Counted from the stretch's first letter, positions 1 to 8,285 are shown. The stretch is DNA of 64,000 nt from Rhizobium mesoamericanum STM3625 (GCF_000312665.1 NZ_HF536772.1:1526867-1590866), one strand, 5' to 3'. The notes: generated by a model from the letters alone, not told the origin. Made by a program: numbers and translations.

Positions 1-1
1 C

Positions 2-490
2 AACAACGCCGGCGGCACCGTCAGCGTCGTTTCGTCCTTCGTCCGCGGCACCGGCGGCGCGGTCTCCATCAAGACCACCGACTATTCGCTCGGCGCCACC
101 AACACGCTGTTCGACGGCACGACCACGGGCGGCATCCTTGGCGCCAATGGTGCGAGCTCGGGTAGCTCGATCTACGGCTTCACGATCGGCGCCGGCACGA
201 CGCAGGCCAACGTCGACAACCTGCTGACGGACGTCGAAACCGCACTGACGAGCATGACGACGCTCGGCTCGCAGCTCGGCTCGCTTCAGCAGCGCGTCGA
301 CATCCAGACCGACTTCGTTTCCTCGCTCAGCGACTCGATCGACTCCGGTATCGGCCGCCTGGTTGACGCCGACATGGAAGAAGAATCTTCCAAGCTTACC
401 GCTCTGCAGACCCAGCAGTCGTTGGCGATCCAGTCGCTGTCGATCGCCAACTCTTCTTCGCAGAACATCCTGCAGCTGTTCCGCGGCTAA
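2..490 (+). CDS. Flagellin, C-terminal part (5' end outside window)
   Basis: An open frame runs in from the left edge and ends at the TAA at 488-490, giving about 162 residues. The last 80 residues form the conserved flagellin D1/D0 C-terminal helices: a long heptad stretch with SLSDSIDSG, then GRLVDADMEEESSKLTALQTQ and a terminal QSLSIANSS...LFRG. These residues are nearly identical to the C-terminus of the next gene, so the two are tandem paralogues. The protein is secreted through the flagellar export gate and polymerises into the filament. A short variable segment separates the edge from the D1 helix, as in rhizobial flagellins that lack large D2/D3 domains. Which numbered flagellin (flaA, flaB or flaC) it is cannot be told here. 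Confidence 0.95.
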   Translation, partial: NNAGGTVSVVSSFVRGTGGAVSIKTTDYSLGATNTLFDGTTTGGILGANGASSGSSIYGFTIGAGTTQANVDNLLTDVETALTSMTTLGSQLGSLQQRVDIQTDFVSSLSDSIDSGIGRLVDADMEEESSKLTALQTQQSLAIQSLSIANSSSQNILQLFRG

Positions 491-551
491 TATTAGGGCG
501 CCTTCGGGCGCTCCACAGAAGAGATGCCGGCGCACCCGGCGGGTACCGTTC

Positions 552-581
552 AAAGCCGCGCTCCTCGAGCGCGGCTTTTTT
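552..581 (+). terminator. Rho-independent terminator after first flagellin
   Basis: A perfect GC-rich hairpin (left arm 552-563, 3-nt loop CTC, right arm from 567) is followed by a T6 run. It lies about 60 nt past the first flagellin stop and separates it from the next flagellin, so each flagellin is probably its own transcript. Confidence 0.9.
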
Positions 582-589
582 AATGCCTG

Positions 590-604
590 TTAACTGACCG
601 TTAA
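590..604 (+). promoter_or_regulatory. CtrA-like full site (TTAA-N7-TTAA) upstream of second flagellin
   Basis: TTAA at 590-593 and TTAA at 601-604 are separated by exactly 7 nt, the spacing of the alphaproteobacterial CtrA box. It lies about 145 nt upstream of the flagellin start at 748. A second TTAA pair with 6-nt spacing is at 642-655. The motif match is seen directly; binding is inferred. Confidence 0.45.
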
Positions 605-747
605 CCAAACTTGTGTTTTCTGCCATGAACGAAACGGTATGTTAACCAAGCTTAAGAAGCGGTTAGCGGCATGACGCTGATTACTGTTCCCGGCGGCGGA
701 CCGGAATGTCCCTTTTTCAATATTAGCCAGCAAGGGGCGATAATTTC

Positions 748-1656
748 ATGACCAGCATTTTGACCAACGTGGCGGCAATGTCCGCTCTTCAGACGCTCCG
801 CAGCATTAACGGCAACCTCGAGGACACGCAAAACCGTGTTTCGTCGGGTTACCGTGTCGCTAAGGCCAAGGATAACGCCGCCTACTGGTCGATTGCGACG
901 ACCATGCGTTCCGACAACAAGGCCCTCTCGGCTGTGTCAGATGCACTTGGTCTCGGCGCTGCGAAGGTCGATACTGCTTACTCGGCCATGGACAGCGCCA
1001 TTGATATCGTCAGCGAGATCAAGGCCAAAATTGTCGCAGCGACGGAAAAGGGCGTCGACAAGACCAAGATTCAGGACGAGATCGGGCAGCTTCAGCAGCA
1101 ATTGCTGAGTGTGGCGCAATCAGCCTCGTTCTCCGGTGAAAATTGGGTCGCTGGGAATACCACGAAGAGCGTCGTCTCCTCGTTCGTCCGCGACGCCAAT
1201 GGCCAGGTGTCCGTGCAGACGACCCAGTACGTTCTTGATGATACCTCGAACGGCAACGTGCTTTTCGGCATGACGACATCAGGATCGATCGACACGGCGA
1301 CCGGCATTATTGGTACCTCTTCAGGCAGCGTCGGCTCTATCTATGCCATGGATATCACGAGCTTTGGTTCCACTGATATCGATCTCGCTCTGACGACTGT
1401 AGAATCTGGCCTTAGCGCACTCACCAAGGCAGCATCGCAGCTTGGGTCGATCTCCACCCGTATCGACCTGCAGGAAAGCTTCGTTTCCAATCTCAGTGAC
1501 TCGATCGACTCGGGCGTCGGGCGCCTTGTCGACGCCGACATGGAAGAGGAATCGAGTAAGTTGACCGCATTGCAAACACAGCAGCAACTGGCGATCCAGT
1601 CGCTGTCGATCGCAAACTCCAGCGCTCAGAACGTTCTCACGCTGTTTAAGAGCTAA
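748..1656 (+). CDS. Flagellin (302 aa, second of the tandem array)
   Basis: This is a complete flagellin. The N-terminal D0/D1 helices (residues 1 to about 140) begin MTSILTNVAAMSALQTLRS and carry the family signature of a coiled stretch with NRVSSGYRV. The C-terminal helices (about 230-302) end in SLSIANSSAQNVLTLFKS. The short middle segment means no D2/D3 outer domain, usual for Rhizobium/Agrobacterium flagellins of about 300 aa. The ATG at 748 follows an AAGGGG ribosome-binding site. It is flanked by strong terminators on both sides, so it is likely monocistronic. In rhizobia, flagellin genes are late motility genes that depend on Rem; the CtrA-like TTAA pairs upstream suggest added cell-cycle input. 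In R. leguminosarum naming it would most likely be flaC, which is not certain. Confidence 0.96.
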   Translation: MTSILTNVAAMSALQTLRSINGNLEDTQNRVSSGYRVAKAKDNAAYWSIATTMRSDNKALSAVSDALGLGAAKVDTAYSAMDSAIDIVSEIKAKIVAATEKGVDKTKIQDEIGQLQQQLLSVAQSASFSGENWVAGNTTKSVVSSFVRDANGQVSVQTTQYVLDDTSNGNVLFGMTTSGSIDTATGIIGTSSGSVGSIYAMDITSFGSTDIDLALTTVESGLSALTKAASQLGSISTRIDLQESFVSNLSDSIDSGVGRLVDADMEEESSKLTALQTQQQLAIQSLSIANSSAQNVLTLFKS

Positions 1657-1682
1657 TAACTCAAACTCGTATGGTTGAGATC

Positions 1683-1720
1683 GAAAGCCGCGTCCGTTAA
1701 CGCGGCTTTCTCTTTGTTTT
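1683..1720 (+). terminator. Rho-independent terminator after second flagellin
   Basis: A perfect 10-bp hairpin (GAAAGCCGCG at 1683-1692 with CGCGGCTTTC at 1701-1710, 8-nt loop) is followed by a T-rich tail TCTTTGTTTT, 26 nt after the flagellin stop. Confidence 0.9.
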
Positions 1721-1792
1721 GAAGCGATAATCAAGATTGCGCGAGGCTTGCGACACCGATCTTGACGCTCTTGCGCCCGCAGCCAGCCTTGG

Positions 1793-1806
1793 TTAACTTC
1801 GCTTAA
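1793..1806 (+). promoter_or_regulatory. TTAA-N6-TTAA pair upstream of third flagellin
   Basis: Two TTAA boxes (1793-1796 and 1803-1806) are spaced 6 nt apart, in the context GTTAAC...CTTAAC, about 115 nt before the third flagellin. It resembles the CtrA-like pairs upstream of the second flagellin but with one base less spacing than the classical box, so the assignment is weak. Confidence 0.25.
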
Positions 1807-1918
1807 CAGTTGATTTGTTTTAGCGACAAGCCGGCTTGGGGGACCAGCCGGGGGCATGACGCCAAGTCAGTCGCTGCCGGTTGCCGGCCTGTCCCGTTTC
1901 CCTACTTAGAGCAGAAAA

Positions 1919-2884
1919 ATGACCTATAAAATTACCGGCTCGGCACAGGTAAACGCCCTCGCGGCGCTGCGCATCATCAACAAGAACGTCGCAACGGTTC
2001 AGCAGCAGGTTTCCTCAGGCTATCGTGTCGAAACGGCCGCGGACGATGCAACCTACTGGTCTTATGCGAGCGTGATGCGCTCAGACAGCAATTCGCTGCA
2101 AAACATTCACGATGCGCTCGGCGTCGGCGCATCGAAGGTCGATACCGCCTATACCTCGATGGAAAGCCTGATTGACCAATTGGGCGATATCCGCAAGACC
2201 CTGGTGGCGGCCAAGGAGGCGGGCGTCGACAAGACCAAGCTCAATACCACCCTGACAGAACTGAAGGGTCAGTTGCAGACGACAGTTCAGTCGACCAACT
2301 TTGCCGGCGAAAACTGGCTCCTAAACAGGGACCCCTCGCTTCCAACCTCGCGCTCGGTGATTGGTGGCTTCGTGCGCGGCACGAACGGTGAGTACCAGGC
2401 GCAGACGATCAGTTATCCGGCTGACCAGACCGTGATGATCGACACGACCGACGCCAATCGCGGCCTTCTCACGAAGACGGTCGACGCGAACACGCTTAAT
2501 TCGGACGGAACCTCGACGGCGCGAAACTACTATCTGCTGAATGCCGGTTCGACGACGGCCGCTAGTGGAACCGAGATAGCGCTTGACGCAAATACCACCA
2601 GCGAGCAAGTGACCGACATGCTGGCCGTGGTCGACTCTCTCCTGTCGCAGTTGACGGCCACGGCTGCCGGCCTCGGCACGATGAGCGCGCGCATCAGCGA
2701 TCGCATTTCCTATACGGCGGACATGTCCGATGTGATTGACAAGGGTGTCGGGGCGCTCGTTGACACCGACATGGACGAAGCGTCGACCCGCCAGACAGCG
2801 TTGTTGACGCAACAGAAGATGGGCGTTCAGGCGATTTCGATCCTGAACACCGCCGCCAGCAAAGTGCTGATCCTGTTAAAATAG
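1919..2884 (+). CDS. Flagellin (321 aa, divergent third paralogue)
   Basis: This is a flagellin with the usual paired terminal helices. The N-terminus has the SSGYRVETAADDATYWS stretch and the C-terminus has VIDKGVGALVDTDMDEASTRQTALLTQQKMGVQAISILN. It differs clearly from the two upstream copies: the C-terminal DADMEEESSK block is replaced by DTDMDEASTR, and the variable segment (residues about 135-225) is longer, with a YYLLNAGS element. Translation starts at the ATG at 1919, after a weak AGAGCAG site. In R. leguminosarum the fourth tandem gene, flaD, is similarly divergent, so flaD is the most likely equivalent; the symbol is left open. It is probably a minor filament subunit. Confidence 0.95.
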   Translation: MTYKITGSAQVNALAALRIINKNVATVQQQVSSGYRVETAADDATYWSYASVMRSDSNSLQNIHDALGVGASKVDTAYTSMESLIDQLGDIRKTLVAAKEAGVDKTKLNTTLTELKGQLQTTVQSTNFAGENWLLNRDPSLPTSRSVIGGFVRGTNGEYQAQTISYPADQTVMIDTTDANRGLLTKTVDANTLNSDGTSTARNYYLLNAGSTTAASGTEIALDANTTSEQVTDMLAVVDSLLSQLTATAAGLGTMSARISDRISYTADMSDVIDKGVGALVDTDMDEASTRQTALLTQQKMGVQAISILNTAASKVLILLK

Positions 2885-2977
2885 TTTCGGGGGCGCAGGT
2901 GAGATCGTTTGGGCTGCCCTTCATCCTCGCGCAAGTTTGACTGCCTAGTTTCGATATAGGGGCGCAGTGCGGAAACT

Positions 2978-3682
2978 GTGCTTGATGGATTGTCAGTTCA
3001 TGATGGGGCGCGGCATGTCGCAATCTTCTGCAGCGAGAGGGTGGATTCGGTGAGCGCGCAGCTTTCTCGATACCTCAAGGATTTCGGCGAGCCGGTCGTT
3101 GTCGCGCCCGCCTTGGACGCGGATGATTTCGCCAACGACTTCGGCACCCTTGCTGACATTGCCGCCGAACCGACTGTCGATGTCGAAGCTGAGCGCCACA
3201 GCGCTCACGCTGAAGGCTATGCCGAGGCGACTGCGACGCTGACGCAGAAGTATGAACTGGAAGCCCAGACGGTTGCCCTCGTTCATCAACGCGAGATAGA
3301 CGAACTTCGCGACCGATACGACGTCGAGATCGCCGCGCTGATCGCCTCCCGGCTCGACACTATGGCGAGCGAGGTTGCCACGCTTGTTAGCGCCACGGTC
3401 GCAAAGGCGCTGGCGCCAGTCATGACCGACGTTCTGTCGCAAAAGGCCGCCGTCGATCTAGCCGGTATCCTTCAAGAGGCGATGCTGGAAGGTGATGTCG
3501 GCACCGTGACGGTCAAGGGGCCAGCCCGGCTGTTTGATGTGCTGCAGTGCTCACTTGGCGAGAAAGCCGGCCTTCTGCGCCATCATGAAACGAGCGATGT
3601 CGACCTGACAGTCGAACTTGGCGATGCCGTCCTTGTCACGCGGATGTCCGCCTGGGCGACGAGCTTGAAGAAAGTTCTGTAA
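2978..3682 (+). CDS. FliH-like flagellar protein (orf38 position)
   Basis: This 234-aa protein sits between the last flagellin and motB, the place of 'orf38' in S. meliloti. I do not recognise a named family outright. Its layout resembles FliH/SctL, the regulator of the export ATPase FliI: an acidic N-terminal part, a charged coiled coil (about residues 70-125), then a C-terminal domain with the FliH-like pattern V-K-GPARLFDVL, a following DVDLTVELGDAVLVTR and a conserved late tryptophan. The start is uncertain; the GTG at 2978 is taken because no in-frame ATG follows until late in the protein, and GTG at 3050 is another option. Its stop overlaps the motB start (TAATG), which implies translational coupling. 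Coding is certain from context and length; the FliH role is inferred. Confidence 0.75.
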   Translation: MLDGLSVHDGARHVAIFCSERVDSVSAQLSRYLKDFGEPVVVAPALDADDFANDFGTLADIAAEPTVDVEAERHSAHAEGYAEATATLTQKYELEAQTVALVHQREIDELRDRYDVEIAALIASRLDTMASEVATLVSATVAKALAPVMTDVLSQKAAVDLAGILQEAMLEGDVGTVTVKGPARLFDVLQCSLGEKAGLLRHHETSDVDLTVELGDAVLVTRMSAWATSLKKVL

Positions 3683-4980
3683 TGAGTGATAGCGAAAACC
3701 ACCACCACGGCAAGAACGAGATCATCATCGTCAAGCGGCATGGCGGCGGTGATCACGACGGTGCTCATGGTGGCGCCTGGAAGATCGCCTATGCCGACTT
3801 CATGACGGCCATGATGGCGTTCTTTCTCGTCATGTGGCTGGTCAACGCCGCAAACGAGGAAACCAAGGCCTCGGTCGCGACTTACTTCAATCCAATTAAA
3901 CTCGCCGACGAGAAGCCGACGGAAAAAGGCTTGAAGAAGCCTGTCGACCAGGCTGATGGTGACCAGAAGCAGGACAAGTCGAAAGAAAAAGAGGACGAGC
4001 CGACCAAGGGTGCTTCGGCCGCAAACGGCGACGACCAGACCTCGACATCCGGCGACCAAACCAACTACTCGGAAGCTGATTTCTTCGAGAATCCCTATTC
4101 GGTCCTGGCCGAGATCGCGCAAGAGGTCGGCCAGCAGGCAAACGTCAGCGCCAAAGGCGAGGGCGGCGCCAGCGACTCCGGTCCGGCAACCGGCGCCGAT
4201 GGTGGTCAGGCCTATCGTGATCCGTTCGATCCGGACTTCTGGACCAAGCAGGTCGAAGTGACCCACGCCGACAAGAAGCGGCCGGCTTCGAGCGACGCTC
4301 CTGCCGATGGCGCGGCTGATGCCACGGAAGTTGCCAAAGCGGTAACTGAGACGCCGGCGGATCCGACGAAGGCCGCCGATGCCGGCGATGCTCCGGACAG
4401 CCAAGCTAAGGAAACCGCAAAGACCAAGTCGCAACACGCTGCGTCATCCGTGGAAACGGCTTCTGAAAATGCCGAGGGCAAGGAAATGCCACAGAGCCAG
4501 GCGCAAAGGGCCGGCGAGCAGAAGCAGGCCGCGGATCTGCAAAAGGAAATTGCCCAGCAAATCAGCGGCGTTGCCGGCAAGCTCGCCGAAGGTTTAACGG
4601 TGACACCGTCCGAGGGCGGCCTCCTGGTCAGCATTTCCGATCAGAGCGACGATTCCATGTTCAACATTGGATCGGCCGTTCCGCGCAAAGAGATGGTGCT
4701 TGCGATGGAAAAGATCGGTGAGATCTTGAAGAGCAAGCCAGGCGCGATCGTCATCCGCGGTCACACGGACGGCCGTCAGTACAAGGGCGAGAACGAGAAC
4801 TGGCGCTTGTCCATGGATCGCGCCCAGGCTGCCTACTATATGATCGTTCGCGGTGGTCTCGACGAAAAGCGGATATCGCAAGTCTCTGGCTTTGCTGATC
4901 GCAAGTTGAAAGACCAGGCGGATCCGTTCAACGCCGCCAACAGGCGTATCGAAATATTGCTGCAGGCGGATCAGGGATAA
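3682..4980 (+). CDS. motB: Flagellar motor stator protein MotB
   Basis: MotB is the stator subunit that binds peptidoglycan and carries the proton-binding aspartate. The N-terminal His/Lys-rich stretch leads into the single transmembrane helix (residues about 33-56, AYADFMTAMMAFFLVMWLV) with the essential Asp at about residue 39. A plug-like region follows (NAANEETKASVATYFNP). A long hydrophilic Asp/Ala/Lys-rich linker (about 80-290) is characteristic of rhizobial MotB. The C-terminal OmpA-type domain has IVIRGHTDGRQY and an NRRIEI end. The 432-aa length is longer than enteric MotB because of the linker. The start overlaps the stop of the preceding gene by one base. In rhizobia motA lies elsewhere in the cluster, outside this window. 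Confidence 0.96.
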   Translation: MSDSENHHHGKNEIIIVKRHGGGDHDGAHGGAWKIAYADFMTAMMAFFLVMWLVNAANEETKASVATYFNPIKLADEKPTEKGLKKPVDQADGDQKQDKSKEKEDEPTKGASAANGDDQTSTSGDQTNYSEADFFENPYSVLAEIAQEVGQQANVSAKGEGGASDSGPATGADGGQAYRDPFDPDFWTKQVEVTHADKKRPASSDAPADGAADATEVAKAVTETPADPTKAADAGDAPDSQAKETAKTKSQHAASSVETASENAEGKEMPQSQAQRAGEQKQAADLQKEIAQQISGVAGKLAEGLTVTPSEGGLLVSISDQSDDSMFNIGSAVPRKEMVLAMEKIGEILKSKPGAIVIRGHTDGRQYKGENENWRLSMDRAQAAYYMIVRGGLDEKRISQVSGFADRKLKDQADPFNAANRRIEILLQADQG

Positions 4981-4983
4981 TCC

Positions 4984-6291
4984 ATGGTTCGTCACCACCG
5001 CCATCTTCTGCTTCTGATTCTCAGCCTCGCGGCAAGTTCTGCTAACGTCGCACGGGCGGAAGATCAGGAGGACATTGCGCCTTACAAGATGCTGCGGTCA
5101 CTGCAGTTCGTGCAGGATTCTGTCGTGCTTGGCGATCACTCCGCCGCTGAAATGCAGCGCTTTATGCTCGGTACGATCGATCAGCGGCTGCGCACCATCG
5201 ATCCGGCGGTTTTTGACGACGCCAGAAACGTCGACGCAGCGCTGATCTATGCGATGAGTGGCGGCAATCCCGAGACGCTCGAATATCTTGTCGCTCGCGA
5301 TGTGAACGGTCGCTTCGACAATCGCGTCAGCGATGTGTTGCGGAAGTATCTGAGCGGCAAGGGCCTGCTTGTGGCCAAGAGCCTTGTCGAGACCGCCAAC
5401 GAGTACGAGGACAAGAAAATTGGCCCCTATCTTGCGCTGGTCGGCGGCAACGTCACCATCGCCAAGAGCCCGATGGAAGCGTTGAAACTGTACGACCAGG
5501 CGCGCCTCAATGCACCGGGCACGATCGTCGAGGAGGCGGCGCTACGCCGCTCGGTATCGATCTGCGTCGAAGCCGGGATGGTGGACAAGGGACTCGCTTA
5601 TTCGCAGCGCTATGTGCGCCGCTTCCTGCATTCGCCCTATGCCAGTCAGTTTGCGGATCTGTTCGTCAAGCTGCTGGTCAATCATGATCATGAGGTAAAG
5701 CCCGACGACGTTGTCGATATCCTCTCCTTCATCGATGAGGCGAGGCAGCGCGAGATCTATCTGCGCATCGCCCGCGCCGCTGCGATCGCCGGCAAGGGCG
5801 ATCTCGCGCGCATGGCCGCGGCGCGCGCCCAGACGCTTGCGGGTGACTCCGACAACGCCTTTGGCGCGCTTGCGGATTTCTACGGCGGGATGGCGGCGAT
5901 CTCGACGGACAAGATTGATACGGCTGCGAGAAATATCGCATCCATTCCCGACCAGGAGCTGTCGCCACGCGATCAGGCTCTTAGGGCGGCAGCAAAAGCC
6001 ATTGCAGAACAAGTGCTTCGTCCGCCGGACCCGGCAAGCTTGACGCAAGCGACGACCCCTAAATCTTATGGTCAAGAAATTACGTCTGAACAGGCAGCGG
6101 GCTCACCGGAAGCGGAGCAGGGAGAGATACCAAATCCCGTTCCAGGTCCTGTTGTCGGAGACGCGGCTGCACCGCCACCATCCAATGTTGGGGGACAGCA
6201 GGGCGCCGACCCGTCATTCAGCGCATTCGTGACGTCAAGCCGATCGCAGCTTGATGCGATCGACGGCCTCTTGAGCAAAGAAAGTAATTGA
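4984..6291 (+). CDS. motC: Periplasmic motility protein MotC
   Basis: MotC is a rhizobial motor protein that acts in the periplasm, where it stabilises MotB. The 435-aa product starts with a cleavable signal peptide (MVRHHRHLLLLILSLAASS...ARA, about 25 residues) and then a mostly alpha-helical, TPR-like body (YDQARLN, KGDLARMAAARAQTL). The C-terminus is Pro/Gly-rich and low-complexity. It starts 3 nt after the motB stop and ends 1 nt before fliK, so motB-motC-fliK form a tight operon. The motC assignment rests on gene order (motB-motC-motD in S. meliloti) plus the signal peptide and length. Confidence 0.92.
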   Translation: MVRHHRHLLLLILSLAASSANVARAEDQEDIAPYKMLRSLQFVQDSVVLGDHSAAEMQRFMLGTIDQRLRTIDPAVFDDARNVDAALIYAMSGGNPETLEYLVARDVNGRFDNRVSDVLRKYLSGKGLLVAKSLVETANEYEDKKIGPYLALVGGNVTIAKSPMEALKLYDQARLNAPGTIVEEAALRRSVSICVEAGMVDKGLAYSQRYVRRFLHSPYASQFADLFVKLLVNHDHEVKPDDVVDILSFIDEARQREIYLRIARAAAIAGKGDLARMAAARAQTLAGDSDNAFGALADFYGGMAAISTDKIDTAARNIASIPDQELSPRDQALRAAAKAIAEQVLRPPDPASLTQATTPKSYGQEITSEQAAGSPEAEQGEIPNPVPGPVVGDAAAPPPSNVGGQQGADPSFSAFVTSSRSQLDAIDGLLSKESN

Positions 6292-6292
6292 G

Positions 6293-7702
6293 ATGATGGA
6301 CATCAGCGTTTCGGGGGGAGCGTCCGGAGCAGGGGCTGCCTCCGCGGTCGGCACCGGCCGTCCGACGGGCAGCGGCGATGCGAATGCAGGCGGGTTCTTC
6401 GATGTGTTAAACAACGCTGGCGGAAACCCGGCCGAGCAGCCCACGACCAGTCAGCATTCTGGCAACGGCAGCGCTTCCACCACGTCGCCTCACGCGCGCA
6501 CGAAGGCGATGATCGATCTCGGCAGCACCTCCTTGGCTGCGCAGACGGAGATGAAGGAAAAGACGACTGGGTCGGCCGACAAGGAGACCAAAAAGGCTGA
6601 GCGTGACCCGAAGGGCAAAGGCAAGCAGGCTGATGCCGCCGAGACGACGGACCTTGCCGATAGGCTGGAGGATGAAGCGACGGCACATGCGGTCAAGGTC
6701 ACCAGGCCGGCTAAGGACGAAGGCGCCGGGGTGACCGAGGTCAAGAAGGGTGCGGAAGGCGATGACACCCTCTCAGACGTGCTGAACCTCTTGAAGCAGG
6801 TGCCGACCGACGGATCGGCGGCGGCAGCGTTCGCTGCATTAGCTGCCACAAGCCAACAGGCTGACGGCAGGGAAACGGCTGATCCGAAAGAAAAGTCCGG
6901 TTTGAGTATCAAGCCCAAGGACGAAACGTCTGCTGACGCAGCTCGCGCTGGCATCGATACGGCTGCCGACACCCAGGTGCCAGGCACAGAGGTCGAAGGC
7001 GATATTGACCCCGCGACATTCCGGCTGCGCCGCGCCGACGGCAGCGGTCAGCCGATGGACATGCACCTTGGCATCGACAAGGATGCCGCCGATTTCGGCG
7101 GGAAGGGCAACATCGAAACCGTCTCCGTTATGGATTCGCGCCGCTACATCGGGCTCGCACAGAACACCAATTCTGCTGCGGTGACGGCCGCGATCTCAGG
7201 CGACCCGGAGTGGGCCCACGCCATGCAGCCGACATCTGCCCTGTCGAACGCGGCTGAGTGGACGAGCACTGGCAAGGTGGTGAATACGCTGAAGATCCAG
7301 ATGAACCCGATCGACCTTGGTCTGGTCACCGCCACAATGCGACTGCAGGGCGACGCATTGAACGTCGACCTGAAGGTTGAGACAGGAGCGGCCTATCGTC
7401 AGCTCAAGGAAGATCACGGCAAGATCATCGAGGCGCTGCGCAGCCAAGGCTACGCGATCGATAATGTGACGATCAGCATGGCGCCCGTCAACCGCTCGGA
7501 CGCCAGCAATCAGACGGGCGGGCAGAGCCAGCACCAAGGCCAGACGTTTGCTCAGCAGGGTCAAGGCGGCGAGGCGCGAGAACGCCAAAATCAATCAGGG
7601 CAGCGAACTGGCGGAGGCTTCAATGGCTCGGGCGAAAGCGGTGTTGAAAGCGCTTCTTCTAGCGTCGTTGGCGGCGGTCGCACTGGCGACGTCTACCTCT
7701 AG
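6293..7702 (+). CDS. fliK: Flagellar hook-length control protein FliK (formerly MotD)
   Basis: FliK measures hook length and switches export specificity from hook to filament substrates. The 469-aa protein has a long, low-complexity Ala/Gly/Lys/Asp-rich N-terminal region (about 1-320), as in other FliK molecular rulers. A conserved C-terminal Flg_hook domain (about 325-405) shows LKIQMNPIDLGLVTATM, LKVETGAAYRQLKEDHGKIIEAL and a following GYAIDNVTISM. The last 60 residues are Gln/Gly-rich. In S. meliloti this gene was first called motD and later shown to be FliK. Start could be the ATG at 6293 or 6296. Its last 80 nt overlap the start of the downstream transglycosylase gene in another frame. 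Confidence 0.93.
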   Translation: MMDISVSGGASGAGAASAVGTGRPTGSGDANAGGFFDVLNNAGGNPAEQPTTSQHSGNGSASTTSPHARTKAMIDLGSTSLAAQTEMKEKTTGSADKETKKAERDPKGKGKQADAAETTDLADRLEDEATAHAVKVTRPAKDEGAGVTEVKKGAEGDDTLSDVLNLLKQVPTDGSAAAAFAALAATSQQADGRETADPKEKSGLSIKPKDETSADAARAGIDTAADTQVPGTEVEGDIDPATFRLRRADGSGQPMDMHLGIDKDAADFGGKGNIETVSVMDSRRYIGLAQNTNSAAVTAAISGDPEWAHAMQPTSALSNAAEWTSTGKVVNTLKIQMNPIDLGLVTATMRLQGDALNVDLKVETGAAYRQLKEDHGKIIEALRSQGYAIDNVTISMAPVNRSDASNQTGGQSQHQGQTFAQQGQGGEARERQNQSGQRTGGGFNGSGESGVESASSSVVGGGRTGDVYL

Positions 7703-8207
7703 CGCGCAGGCCTCCAATAGCGCCTGTGAGCAGGAGATCCAGGCGGCGGCGCTAAAGTACGGCATCCCCGAGGGCATTCTCTATTCGGTTGGTCTGACCG
7801 AAACCGGACGCAAGGGATCGCTCTATCCTTACGCGCTGAACATCGAAGGAAAGGCCTTCTTTCCACCCTCCGAACAAGACGCCCTGAGGCAGATCGATGT
7901 GGCGCGCAAGTCAGGCGCGAAGCTCATCGACATCGGCTGCATGCAGATTAACCAGTACTACCATGGGGAGAATTTCCGGTCCGCGGAGGAGATGTTCGAC
8001 CCCCGCCGCAATGTGGAATACGCGGCACGGTTCCTGCGCAATCTCCATGATCGTCACGAAACATGGACGATGGCAGTCGCCCGCTATCACGCCGGACCGA
8101 ACAACGACCCCGCTCAGAAGCAGTATGTCTGCCGAGTGATCGCCAATTTGGTCGCCACCGGCTACGGCAAATGGACTCCCAATGCGAGCAACTTCTGCCT
8201 GAATTGA
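7623..8207 (+). CDS. Small soluble lytic transglycosylase-like protein
   Basis: The 194-aa protein has a signal peptide (residues 1 to about 30, ending TSSAQASNSA) and a lysozyme-like SLT fold: the helix AAALKYGIPEGILYSVGLTETG carries the catalytic Glu (GLTETG), followed by DIGCMQIN, the fold's G-Q-I-N motif, and AVARYHAGPNN. It probably opens peptidoglycan locally for the rod and hook, a role fused to FlgJ in enterobacteria; here the FlgJ-like gene at 18175 has no such domain. The ATG at 7623 is chosen because it begins the signal peptide and is preceded by GGAGG at 7613-7617; the frame is open farther upstream but reads as fliK overlap. It is the last gene before the rem promoter region. 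Confidence 0.88.
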   Translation: MARAKAVLKALLLASLAAVALATSTSSAQASNSACEQEIQAAALKYGIPEGILYSVGLTETGRKGSLYPYALNIEGKAFFPPSEQDALRQIDVARKSGAKLIDIGCMQINQYYHGENFRSAEEMFDPRRNVEYAARFLRNLHDRHETWTMAVARYHAGPNNDPAQKQYVCRVIANLVATGYGKWTPNASNFCLN

Positions 8208-8245
8208 TTCAATCAGTAATGGCAGGAAAAAGAACAAAACAGAAA

Positions 8246-8285
8246 TGTGTCATATTGTGGCGAGAATCTGTCCCAATGTGGCAAG
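8246..8285 (+). promoter_or_regulatory. Helically phased TGTG repeats upstream of rem
   Basis: In the 283-nt gap between the transglycosylase and rem, TGTG occurs at 8246, 8256 and 8277, spacings of 10 and 21 nt, which puts all three on one face of the helix. The last two are longer direct repeats, TGTGGCGAG and TGTGGCAAG. In S. meliloti rem is activated by the LuxR-type regulator VisNR; these repeats are a candidate activator site. The rest of the gap is AT-rich with no other gene. Confidence 0.35.

Noticed and set aside
495..512. Short hairpin GGGCGCCTTCGGGCGCTC just after the first flagellin
   Set aside because: It has no T-run; the real terminator is the larger hairpin at 552-581.
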